NCBI RefSeq assembly: GCF_030463535.1
Contig: NC_132883.1
Location: 30,881,373 to 30,945,372, forward strand
Direction of reading: 5' to 3'
Source: Salminus brasiliensis
Taxonomy: Eukaryota; Chordata; Actinopteri; Characiformes; Bryconidae
DNA: 64,000 bases
Position numbers and translations under genes: made by a program. How positions within the stretch are numbered: the first letter of the stretch is position 1; every line of letters begins with the position of its first letter. Shown one piece after another: positions 55,151-64,000 of the stretch. Under the pieces are notes generated by a model. That model had not been told where the DNA came from and searched no databases. It was given only the letters and a program-made list of their open reading frames with translations.

Positions 55151-55345
55151 CCTGGATCTGTCCTAAAGCTCCTTAAATTAGTGACCTCATTTAATATTCA
55201 CGAAGCTTCAGCCGCATTGGTCAGTATATAATGCGTAGTCTCAGCCAATCAGGAGTCTCCGCTGTAAAGCAGCAGCGTGATCTTGCAGCAGTGTGCATGG
55301 CGAACGAGTCGGTGTGACTGAGCTCTGTAGCTCTGTGATACAAAC
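55151..55345 (+). promoter_or_regulatory. P3: TATA-type promoter-like region, donor lost
   Basis: ATTGG-TATATAAT-CCAAT layout as P2. Exon 1 is shortened and the donor reads CAAACTAAGC, GT having become CT. Confidence 0.45.
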
Positions 55346-55860
55346 TAAGCTGCTGTTCATTTAGTTTGGGAATGGCTTAGTTCTGTTGCTATGCTAGCTT
55401 TCTCCTTAGCAATGTAGCTTCAGTATTTATCTATTTATTACTGAATCTTCATGGATTATTTCTTCACGTTTCACTGTTCTGAGCTGTTTTAGGTTAGTAT
55501 TGATGATGTAATTCTGTGGATTTGTGCTAAATTTGTGTTCTTGGTCAACGTCCTGGTGTTTATTGAACTACTGCTCAGAGGCTGTTGCTGTTCCTCTTTT
55601 CGTCCTTGTGGGGGCGCTAAAACCCCATAGTTTAACCTGTGGAAACGGTCAGAGGCATGTTAAAGCTGGTGTCTTGCTAGAAGCTCTGAGTGGTAATTAT
55701 TAGCTTTGTTTCTCCTGCCTGTTGAGCGTATACACATCTCTCTTTGAATGAAGTCATTTAGTAGCACTACGATATGGACCTGGAACCTTTCTGAACTTCA
55801 CCGCCCCCACCCCCACCCCCCCACCCCGAATCTATAGGTCCAGCTAGGTCAATCTGTACT
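55346..55860 (+). other. P3 intron-like spacer
   Basis: Contains a C-rich CCCCCACCC tract (55799-55826). Confidence 0.5.
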
Positions 55861-56136
55861 GCTTTTGGCGGCCGCGGAGGAACAAGCTCTCCAGATGCTC
55901 TGCAGGGAGGTCGTCAAGCCTGACCGACTGATCCAGCTGCTGTTGTAAAGGCAGTCCAAACTCCACCCATGGAAGACGAGGCTGGAAGCTGCCTGTGACT
56001 CCTCCAACACGACCGTTTTAACTGCAGCACTATCGGTGCGGCAACTCCTCAGGTCGGTGTTCTCACTGTTGGAGATTCTTCTGCAAAAAAAAAGTATCGA
56101 CCCTAAAGAGTAATGCCGCGGTCTTCTGTTTTCCAG
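55861..56136 (+). pseudogene. A/B modules, unit 4
   Basis: NotI near 55868. The shared stop is TAA here instead of TAG. A run of 9 A lies in B. Acceptor AG 56135-56136. Confidence 0.5.
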
Positions 56137-56544
56137 GTGCCCGTTTCCTGGACGTCACCAGGTGACTTTGGCACCATCGTACTCCACTATTCTCCTTCTG
56201 ATGCAGCGTGGCCCTGAAGTAGCACCGCTGTACGCTTCTGGACACTTTGGGGGGAAAAAGCCAGACACCAGGATCATTGTTTCCTACCCCCTGACCACTT
56301 AGCGACGAGTGAGCGAGATGTTTCCCCAGGTCTTCTTGCTTCACTGCTGGCTGCGGGACAGGTCTGTCTGCGCTGACTTCGTAGAGATCTTTCGGCTGCG
56401 TCCGGTCCTCTAACACAGAGATGAGCTTCACCTGAGCCGTCTGGGGTCCATCGTTCTCTCTGGTAACATTAAGCAGGTGCCAGGCCAGGACTGACTGACC
56501 CTTCCCAGTTACACTGTCAGGTTAGTGAACTGCATAGTTGGAAG
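56137..56544 (+). pseudogene. C/S modules, unit 4
   Basis: The antisense strand is open for 122 codons (56063-56431), the longest of its kind. Donor GT 56545. Confidence 0.45.
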
Positions 56545-56777
56545 GTAAGTGATTTACATGATTTACTTGATTCCACCCATTTATTCTGTCACTTTTCTGC
56601 TTGTAATAAAAAGTAATAGATCAGTGTCACTCATAGTGTTTTAGTCAAATCCTGCAGTATTGAGACTCTGTCCCCCGGATGGTTTGTAATTCAAATGGTC
56701 AGAAAATCAGAATTTATATAAATTCTTAATTTTTTCTGAGTACAAGCAATTCCACATTGAACTTGGGCTGTTAAATA

Positions 56778-57180
56778 TACAGTGGGGCAAGAAAGTATTT
56801 CTTCAGCCACTGATTGTGCTGATTGTGAAGTTCTCCTACCTAGAAAAATAAGAGGTCTGTAATTTATCATAGATACACTTCAACTATGAGAGACGAAATG
56901 AGAAATAAATCCAGGAAACACAGTGTAGGATTTTTAAAGAATTTATTTGTAAATTATGGTAGAAAATAAGTATTTGGTCACCCACAAACAAGCAAGATTT
57001 TTGTCTCTCACAGACCTGTAACTTCTTTAAGGAGCTCTTCTGTCCTCCACTCGTTACCTGTATTAATGGCACCTGTTTGACCTCGTTATCTGTATGAGAC
57101 ACCACTCCACAGCCTCAAAGAGTCAGACTCCAAACCTCCAACCTGCTTAAGCCAGTACATGTCCAGGCCGTTCTGAAGTG
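56778..57180 (+). mobile_element. Tc1-b fragment 5
   Basis: Same layout as copy 1; the end repeat reads GGGGCAAGAAAG. Confidence 0.8.
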
Positions 57181-57490
57181 AACCACCTTAGTTCACTAGA
57201 TCTCTGTGAAACTAAATCAAAGCCGTAGGTCTGTTAATTACACTGGGGGGGTCAGAAATGCAAAAAGACTTCGAAAGGCCCTGGATGAATCGATTTTACA
57301 ATGAACTTAAAACTCTAACTGTAAAAATACAGGTAATCTCTGAATATGAAGATCCCAATATTCCTCTGGGTCCAGAGTTTTCAGAGACAGGATCAGAAAC
57401 AGACAGAGGCGGCCGCTGTCATCCCAATGAGTGATTCTGAGTCAATTCAGGCGCTCTACTGACTCTGAGACTCTGTACCTGAGGTGACTG
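57181..57490 (+). pseudogene. spacer and half N box 11
   Basis: N half from 57351, NotI followed by TGTC in place of CGTC. Confidence 0.4.
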
Positions 57491-58067
57491 TAAACCAATT
57501 AATTAGACTGCTTGTCTTACAAATTTAGAATAAACAGGAAGAGACGAGACGCTGTATTCTTAGACCTTCAGGTTACTTTAATCCAGACCCCTTTGATATT
57601 TTCATTTTCATATTTGTTTTAGACCATTGACTTTTTGCAGCGATCCGGACTCAAAGGACGAAGATGTCCAAAGCATTGCCTTAAGATCATTTCAGTCTCA
57701 CAGTTGTCTGAACTGGGGAATTTATTGGGATTGTTTTAAATTGGAAGATTTTACGATTTTGTCTTGGAATATTTTGATTCTCAGGGTTGTTTAAACCAGA
57801 GACTTTTTCAGAATTTCAGATTTATTCAAATTAAGTTTCTAAGACAAGATTTTAGGATATTTAATTCTCAGTACTGTTCAACCTAGAGAATTTTGCAAAG
57901 GGATCTGAATTTATTTTTTAGAAAATTTAAAGATTTTAAATCAAGGTTTTGGGAAAAAAAAAAAATTCAGGACTGTTTAAATCAGAGATTTTGAAGGTTA
58001 TAAGACAAGGGAACAGAGTTTATAATACCCAAAGAGTTCAGACTATACACGTGAAATAAATAAAAAG
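57491..58067 (+). repeat. U block 9
   Basis: Full; an A run near 57954. Confidence 0.4.
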
Positions 58068-58200
58068 AAGACATTGTTACATGCTCAGTGAATGTACTGC
58101 TGGACTGAGGCAGGGGACTCTGGAGCAGGCGAGATTGAAGGTAGGAGAGAATGTGCTTGTTTTAATTGTGGGAAATCAGACTGTTCTGCGAGATTGCAAT
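58068..58200 (+). mobile_element. ERV gag remnant 8
   Basis: CFNCGK retained; TGC for AAGC-type change at LLHAQ. Confidence 0.5.
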
Positions 58201-58970
58201 ATTTAGTAGATCTTCCTTTTGCAGAAATAACAGCCTCTAAATGCTTCCTATTGCTTCCAATGAGCGTCTGGATTCTGGTTGAAGGTATTTTGGACGTTCT
58301 TTACAAAATATCTCCAGTTCAATCAGGTTTCATGGTTTCTGAGCAAGGACAGTCTGCTTTTAATCACACCCCAGATTTTCTGTAATATGCAGGTCTGGGG
58401 ATTGAGATGGCCGTTCCTCTGCATGAGTGCCTTAGTAGATTTTGAGCAGTGTTTCGGGTCGTTGCGGTGAATAGTTGAACGATGCACAGTGACTCCATCT
58501 GCAGCAAGATGATGATCTTTGGAGCTGGTCTGTGGGTTGACTATGACTGTTCTTACCATCCTTCGCCTTTTCTTGGTCTGCCACTTCGGGCTGTGACTAG
58601 AACTGTGCCTGTGGTCTTCCTTTTCCTCACCATGTTCCTCACAGTGGAAACTGACAGCTGAAATCTGAGAGAGCTTTTTGTATCCTTCCCCTGAACCATG
58701 ATGTTGAACGATCTTTGTTTTCAGGTCATTTGGGAGTTGCTTTGAGGCTCCCATGTTTCCACTCTTCAGAGAAGAAGAGGAGAAAAACTTGCAACTGGCC
58801 ACTTTAACCTCCTTCTCATAATTGGATTCACCTGTATATGTAGGTCAAGGGTCAATGAGCTTACAAAACAAATTTAGTGTTTTAATAATTAGTGCTAAAG
58901 GTATTCAAATCAATAAAACGACAAGGATGCCCACATTTATGCACCTGCTTAATTTTGTTTAAATAATCTT
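58201..58970 (-). mobile_element. Tc1-a copy 10
   Basis: The 159-codon frame (58323-58802) ends differently because a 15-base deletion removes the DILERPSQ part. Confidence 0.84.
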
Positions 58971-59217
58971 CGTCTTTTTCTTTCTCCCCTCATGTCCTGA
59001 GCTGCCTGTCTGGAGTTGCCCTTTTTTGGTTCAGTTCCTGCGTCTTAGTATCAGGCCTGTCCCTCTACTCAGCAGCCTTCACCTGCTTCATCCCTCAAGG
59101 ACAACCCCTCAGGGCAGTGTTTTCATTGATGGAGATTCTTCTGAAAACCACTTGCTGCATCGGGAGGAGAACAGCAGCATACAAGTTCCTGATGTTAGTG
59201 AACTGAATAGTTGGCAG
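58971..59217 (+). pseudogene. D module 6, deleted and partly inverted
   Basis: About 110 bp are replaced by a 21 bp inverted piece. Donor GT 59218. Confidence 0.45.
59154..59174. other. 21 bp microinversion with deletion
   Basis: Exact reverse complement of 6461-6481, between CCACTT and CAGCATACAAGTTCCTG. Confidence 0.85.
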
Positions 59218-59289
59218 GTAAGTAATTTTACATAGTTTTTCTATTTTAATAACCATTTATTCTATAATTTCTCTGCTTGTATTAAAAAT

Positions 59290-59745
59290 GAATTTGGTCA
59301 GTGTCTGATCTTCAGTATCTGACACCCAGTCCTGAGGTGCTTTCCTATCTCTCTTTGAAAAGTGTGTACTGTGTCTGTCTCCCTCTGTTTGAGTTTGAGA
59401 CTCTTGAACCTTTTCTGGAGTCTGATCAACACTGCTGGCTGTTGGAATAGGGTGCACCCCTCTCACCCTGGGATCATCAGCTTTCATTGACTGGTCAGTC
59501 TGGGTTTGCTTTTCTTTAAAACACTTTGTATGAAATTTCACAAGCCTGTGTTTAAGCACTTAACCTGTGTCTGGATAGTAGACTAGGTATGATGGCCTGT
59601 TCTTGTCTGTTCCTACAAAGACTCCCTTTCACATTTTGACTCTAGCTTCTATCTGTCATGTTTGTAAGTGTAGCATGCTGCTCCACATACTCTCCTCTTT
59701 GAAAGGTTATGCTTTCTCTGTCAGTGTAGAGTCATTGAATTCGTA
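59290..59745 (-). mobile_element. copia-like fragment 10
   Basis: The longest single open copia frame (59257-59559, 100 codons), carrying QTQTDQSMKADDP and DWVSDTEDQTLTK. Confidence 0.8.
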
Positions 59746-59889
59746 TATAGAGCTGCTGAGGTCTCACTCCTTTTCACCTGAGCCGTCTGGGGTCCATCAT
59801 TCTCTCCGGGAACATCAAGAAGGTGCCAGGCCAGGACTGACTGACCCTCCCAGTCGAACGGCCAGGTTAGTGAACTGCATAATTGGCAG
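59746..59889 (+). pseudogene. S module
   Basis: As the others, with CCCAGTCGAACGGCCAGG. Donor GT 59890. Confidence 0.4.
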
Positions 59890-60450
59890 GTAAGTGATTT
59901 ACATGTTTCCACCCATTTATTCTGTCACTTTTCTGCTTCTATTAAAAAGTAATAGGTCAGTGACACTCTGAGCATTTTACTCAAATCCTGCAGTATTGAG
60001 GCTGTCATGGTTTGTAATTGTAACGTCAGAAAATCTGCTTTAAAAATCTTATTAGAATTTATATAAATTCTTCCATTTTTCCAAGTACAAGCAGTTCTAC
60101 AGGTTAAATTTGGGCTGTTAAATATACGATCTCTAGCCCCTAAAGCAGCCATTGTCAATGAAGTTATTTTAAATTGGGTGAAATTGGGTAATAGAACAAT
60201 AAAACACTGGTTTTATAGTCTACATACATTGCCCCCTGAATTTACTAGGAAGTGACTTGTTGGGGGCTTTCAGTCTAAACCTACAATGTACAGATTCAGG
60301 TGTTTCTGCTGCTAGTCCTAGTATAGGTCACATGTTACATGGAGCTCTGTCAAAGGTTGATTGGGAAAATCTTCCATTTGTACATTGTTTTATTTGTCTG
60401 CAGACAGTGTTGACAGTATGTATCAAGACATCTTGGGTGTAAAAGTATCT
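59890..60450 (+). other. K linker
   Basis: Shorter than 45314-45924; the AGACCCAGTAG part is deleted. Confidence 0.4.
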
Positions 60451-60969
60451 TACAGTGGTATGAAAAGGTTTGATGATGTTCCTCACAGTGGAAACTGACA
60501 GCTGAAATGTGAGGTTTTTGTATCCTTCCCCTGAACCATGATGTTGATCAGTCTTTGTTTTCAGGTCATTTGTGAGTTGTTTTAAGGCTCCCATGTTTCC
60601 ACTCTTCAGAGAAGATGCAAAGAGGAGATTTGGCCACCTTAACCTCCTTCTCATAATTGAATTCACATGTATATGTAGGTCAAGGGTCAATGAGCTTGGA
60701 AAACAAATGTAGTGTTTTAATAGTTAGTGCTAAAGGTATTCAAATCAATAAAACAAGGGTGCCCACATTTATGCACCTGCCTAATTTTGTTCAAATAATT
60801 ATTGCACACTTTCTGTAAATCCTATAAACTTAATTTCTCTTCTCAAATATCACTGTGTTCATCTACTTTGATGTATTCAACTGAAATTGATGATCTGAAT
60901 AACCATTAATTTTATAAAGGAAAATCGTCAACGTTCTCAGGGGTGCCCAAAGTTTTTCACGCCACTGTA
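60451..60969 (-). mobile_element. Tc1 MITE copy 4, complete (519 bp)
   Basis: Starts TACAGTGGTATGAAAAGG and ends CACGCCACTGTA, flanked by TA. It carries the transposase start on the minus strand and nothing of the catalytic domain. Best template for the family. Confidence 0.9.
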
Positions 60970-61655
60970 TGCAGTATTTTTAAAACGGCTTTCTTTCATT
61001 TACGCAACATTTGCTAAACTCCCCAGCATACTATCCCAGGGGGAAGCTGAGAAGCTGGTGCACGCATTCAGAACCTCAAGGCTGGACTGCAGTGAACTGT
61101 AGGCTGGAAGTCCAGGTAAATCGCTTCATAAGATCCAGCTTGTTCAGAATGCTGCTGCTAGGAGCTAGGAAATCTGGTCATATTAGTCCAGTTCTTTCAT
61201 CCTTACACTGGTTACCTGTTAAATTCAATATAGATTATAAAATACTTCTAACATATTAATCTCTCAATGGTCTGACCCCACATTATCTGGAGGAACTTCA
61301 GAAGAACACCTGGAGGAACACCTTCACAAACCTCGACGTACACTCCACTCACAAGATGCTGGCCTATTATCGGTCCAACATATTAGAAAAACCAGTGCAG
61401 GAGGAAGAGCGTTCTTTTATAAAGCCCCTAACTTTGGAACAACCTCCCTGTTAATGTACAGGAATCAGACACACTCTGTCTTTAAATCTGGAGTAAAAAC
61501 TTCTCTCTTTACACCAGCTTTCAGAGAACTCTCCAGTTCTGTGTTCTGTCCTGCTCTGATTACAGGCTGTTTATTACTATTATTGTGGTTGTCTCTAACT
61601 ATTTCTGCTACAGGTCTACAGGTCACTAAACGTAAAGCTTGTTCTAATCTTCATC
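60970..61655 (+). mobile_element. L2/CR1-like LINE 3' end, copy 7
   Basis: Reads VLSSLHWLPVKFNIDYKIL in frame with ARKSGHIS, the clearest RT C-terminal match. One TGTTCTGTCCTG unit instead of two. Confidence 0.87.
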
Positions 61656-62382
61656 TTTTTCTCTCTCTTCTCATGTCCTGAGCTGCCTGTCTGGAGTTGT
61701 CCTTTTTTGGTTCAGTTTCTGTGTCTTGGTACTTAATGGGGGACTTGGTACTATTTTTGCGGCTGTCTTTTTTTGTTTTGTCTTCTGTGTTTTTACTCAG
61801 GAGCTCTTCAGGAGGTCGTCAAGCTATTACGGCAGATCCAGCTGCTGTTGTAGAGGCAGTCCAAACTCCACTGACAGAAGACAAGGCTGGGGGCTGCCCG
61901 TCACCTCCAATGTGACCGCTGCGGACACAGAGGGTCAGCGTCTCCTCTCCCGCACCTGAGAGGGCCTGGAAGTGTCAGCGTGGCTGGGAAAAGCCGAGGA
62001 CTGTTCCACCACTTCAGCCGTTTTTCACATCTGCCAGCTGGTTCGAGGACCTCAGCTCTTCACCTCACCCGAGTCCTCAGGGCGGTGTTCTCACTCTTGG
62101 AGATTCTTCTGTAAAAGCCCTGAACAGTAATGCTGCGGTCTCCTGTTTTGCAGGTGCCCGTGTTCCGGACATTGCAAGGTGGCTTTGTCACCATCGTTCT
62201 CCACTATTCTCCTGATGCAGCTTGGCCCTGAAGAAGCACTGCTGTACACTTCTGTACACTGTTCAGAAAAAGTCAGACACCAGGATCATCGTCTTTAACC
62301 CCCCAGACACCCCCCCTCCCTTCCGCCCACTTACTGACAAGTGTAACTGACTGACTGTACAGCAAGGTGTTTTTGTCAGACT
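61656..62382 (+). pseudogene. F module 6 (A/B/C)
   Basis: Acceptor AG 61799-61800. Shares the private deletion of F module 2. Confidence 0.5.
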
Positions 62383-62660
62383 CCGTTCTGAAGTCTTCCA
62401 CCGGCATTACGTTTTCTGCAGGATTAAAGTGTTTCTCTACATTCCTAAGACTGACTGATTGAGTTGATTCTTTAAGTGCAGAGAAGCAAATCCCACTACC
62501 ACAGTTTTGGAGGTTCCACCGAGATCCCAATATTCCTCTGGGTCCAGAGTTTTCAGAGACAGGATCAGAAACAGACAGAGGCGGCCGCCGTCATCCCAAT
62601 GAGTGATTCTGAGTCAATTCAGGCACTCTACTGACTCCGAGACTCTGTACCCGAGGTGAC
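62383..62660 (+). pseudogene. N box 12
   Basis: Nearly identical to N box 4. NotI near 62583. Confidence 0.4.
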
Positions 62661-63038
62661 TGTGCCAAATAAGATAGTGAGTACAACAGTTTCAGTACTT
62701 ATGAAGGAGTCAGTACCCATATCCATCAGTACGGACACAATTCTAACAGTGGATGTTTCAGGCTTACCACTCAACATTTTTGCAGTCCTGTGAAGGTGAA
62801 ATTGGGTAATAGATCAGTAAAACACAAAATTTACTAGAACGTGACTTATTGGGAGCTTTCAGTCTAAACCTACAATGTACAGATTCAGGTTTTTCTGCTG
62901 CTAGTTCTAGTATAGGGATATTCCTCTTAAAATAGACCCAGTAGAATATTCTTGATCTGACAGAGCAGAGAACCTGATGCGTTACATGGAGCTCTGTCCA
63001 AGGCTGAATAGAAGAATCCTCCATTTTTACATTGTTTT
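62661..63038 (+). other. K linker
   Basis: As 19226-19590, including the open SVPISISTDTILTVDVSG frame. Confidence 0.38.
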
Positions 63039-63305
63039 ATTTCTCCAGATGGTTTTGATGAACATACTGTACAGTACTCTCTCCCTGACCGTTGTGTGTT
63101 TCTATCTGCGTTTACTCTGGAGGAACTTGGCGACCCCGGAGGTGTAAGATCTCCAGGCGTTCTGCAAGGAGGTCGTTAAGCTTGACTGCTGCTGTTGTAG
63201 AGGCAGTCCAAACTCCACCGACTGAAGACGAGGCTGGAGGCTGCCTGTGGCCTGGAAAAGCAGAGGGTGCCTCCACCACCACAGACGGTTTTCACCTTAA
63301 CTTAA
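63039..63305 (+). pseudogene. J module 6
   Basis: Same short GT leader and same jump into L1 as J module 2. Confidence 0.45.
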
Positions 63306-63590
63306 TCCGAGCACTAAGCAATACATTTTATCTGCAAGGCACAAATCTTTCAAAGCCCTCAAATCAGGAGTGAATTAACTGAATTTCTTATGTTGAATCA
63401 GGGTTCAGTGGATGATCAGAGGTTTGTTGGGAGCAGTGAATGATTTCTTTAGGAATAATTCTATTGCATTTGTTTTGTCCCTTTTTTTTGCCTTTGTCAC
63501 CAAGAAGCAATGATGCTTTTTACAGCCTCTATATTCAGAAGCCATATGTCCCAAAGGAAACCTTAAATATTGCCCCCTTTTTCAACATTT
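63306..63590 (+). mobile_element. L1-like fragment 5
   Basis: As fragment 2, but the LDLPQL end is deleted (TTTTTCAACATTTTAG). Confidence 0.62.
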
Positions 63591-64000
63591 TAGTTCTCTC
63601 CCCCCTCATTTCCTGAGCTGCCTGTCTGGCGTTGCCCTTTTTTTGGGTCAGTTCCTGTGTTTTGGTATCGGGCCTGTCCCGCTACTCAGCAGAGTTCCAA
63701 CACAACCATCCTAACACCCCCCACCCCCCCTCTCTCTCTCGTACTGAGATGCCCTGCCATGGAGGTGTCCATTGATCCATGTTCCAGAATCAGGCCTGTC
63801 CCTCTACTCAGCAGAGCTTTTTTACACAAGTCTCCTAACCCTTTCTTTCTTCCTTTCGTTTCTCTCTTTATCTCTTTTGCATGTGCTGTGGTGCCCTGTT
63901 CCTCCTGCTGTGCCCTGATGTTTGCTCAGATACACATACTTAATCAGCACTTTAACATTAATGCTGATCATATGTCCAGCACCTACTCACAAACATACTT
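63591..64000 (+). other. G spacer 4, cut by window end
   Basis: Ends at the first minisatellite unit (from about 63973); unit number cannot be read. Confidence 0.4.

Overview
The window looks like teleost fish nuclear DNA. It is about 42% GC by eye, has no compact gene order, and is dense in remnants of transposon families typical of fish: Tc1/mariner with CAGTGGGGCAAAAAAG and CAGTGG(T/C)(A/G)TGAAAAAG ends, L2/CR1-like and L1-like LINEs, Ty1/copia, an endogenous retrovirus gag scrap and one tRNA-derived SINE. I found no intact host gene, tRNA, rRNA or CRISPR. Most open frames are chance or decayed frames inside repeats.

The dominant structure is a mosaic array of one composite unit, repeated about five to six times with internal deletions, all copies in the same orientation. 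Read left to right the cyclic order is: P (promoter-like/first exon) - intron-like spacer - A/B/C/S (gene-like modules with splice-like borders) - Tc1-b fragment - N (box with a NotI site) - U (AT-rich block) - ERV gag scrap - Tc1-a deletion derivative (minus strand) - D (B-like module) - copia fragment (minus strand) - S - K linker - Tc1 MITE - L2 3' end - F (A/B/C paralogue) - N - K - J (A paralogue with GT-rich leader) - C' open frame - L1 fragment - L2 RT fragment - G/VNTR - H/HB - Z - copia - back to P. P starts lie near 1.6, 30.2 and 55.2 kb. N boxes lie near 4.5, 8.8, 12.5, 19.1, 23.5, 32.4, 37.0, 38.4, 47.5, 51.1, 57.4 and 62.5 kb. These letters are used throughout the entries.

The gene-like modules (A, B, C, S, D, F, J, N) encode fragments such as LQALCKEVVK, RTTPQGSVSIVGG and DIARWLLYHHSPLF. 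They have good splice-like signals on the plus strand, but every copy carries stops or frameshifts. One stop, after a run of leucines in module A, is present in all 18 copies. I do not recognise the parent gene. The simplest reading is a pseudogene that gathered transposons and was then amplified as a block. Two unique islands stand out: 291-889 and 51895-52585.

The most striking observation is a set of short in-place inversions (21-45 bp, mostly base-perfect against other copies) and freshly made hairpins, scattered through the array. These are the expected footprint of replication template switching. Because 5 to 12 paralogous copies supply the reference state inside the same window, each event can be read directly.
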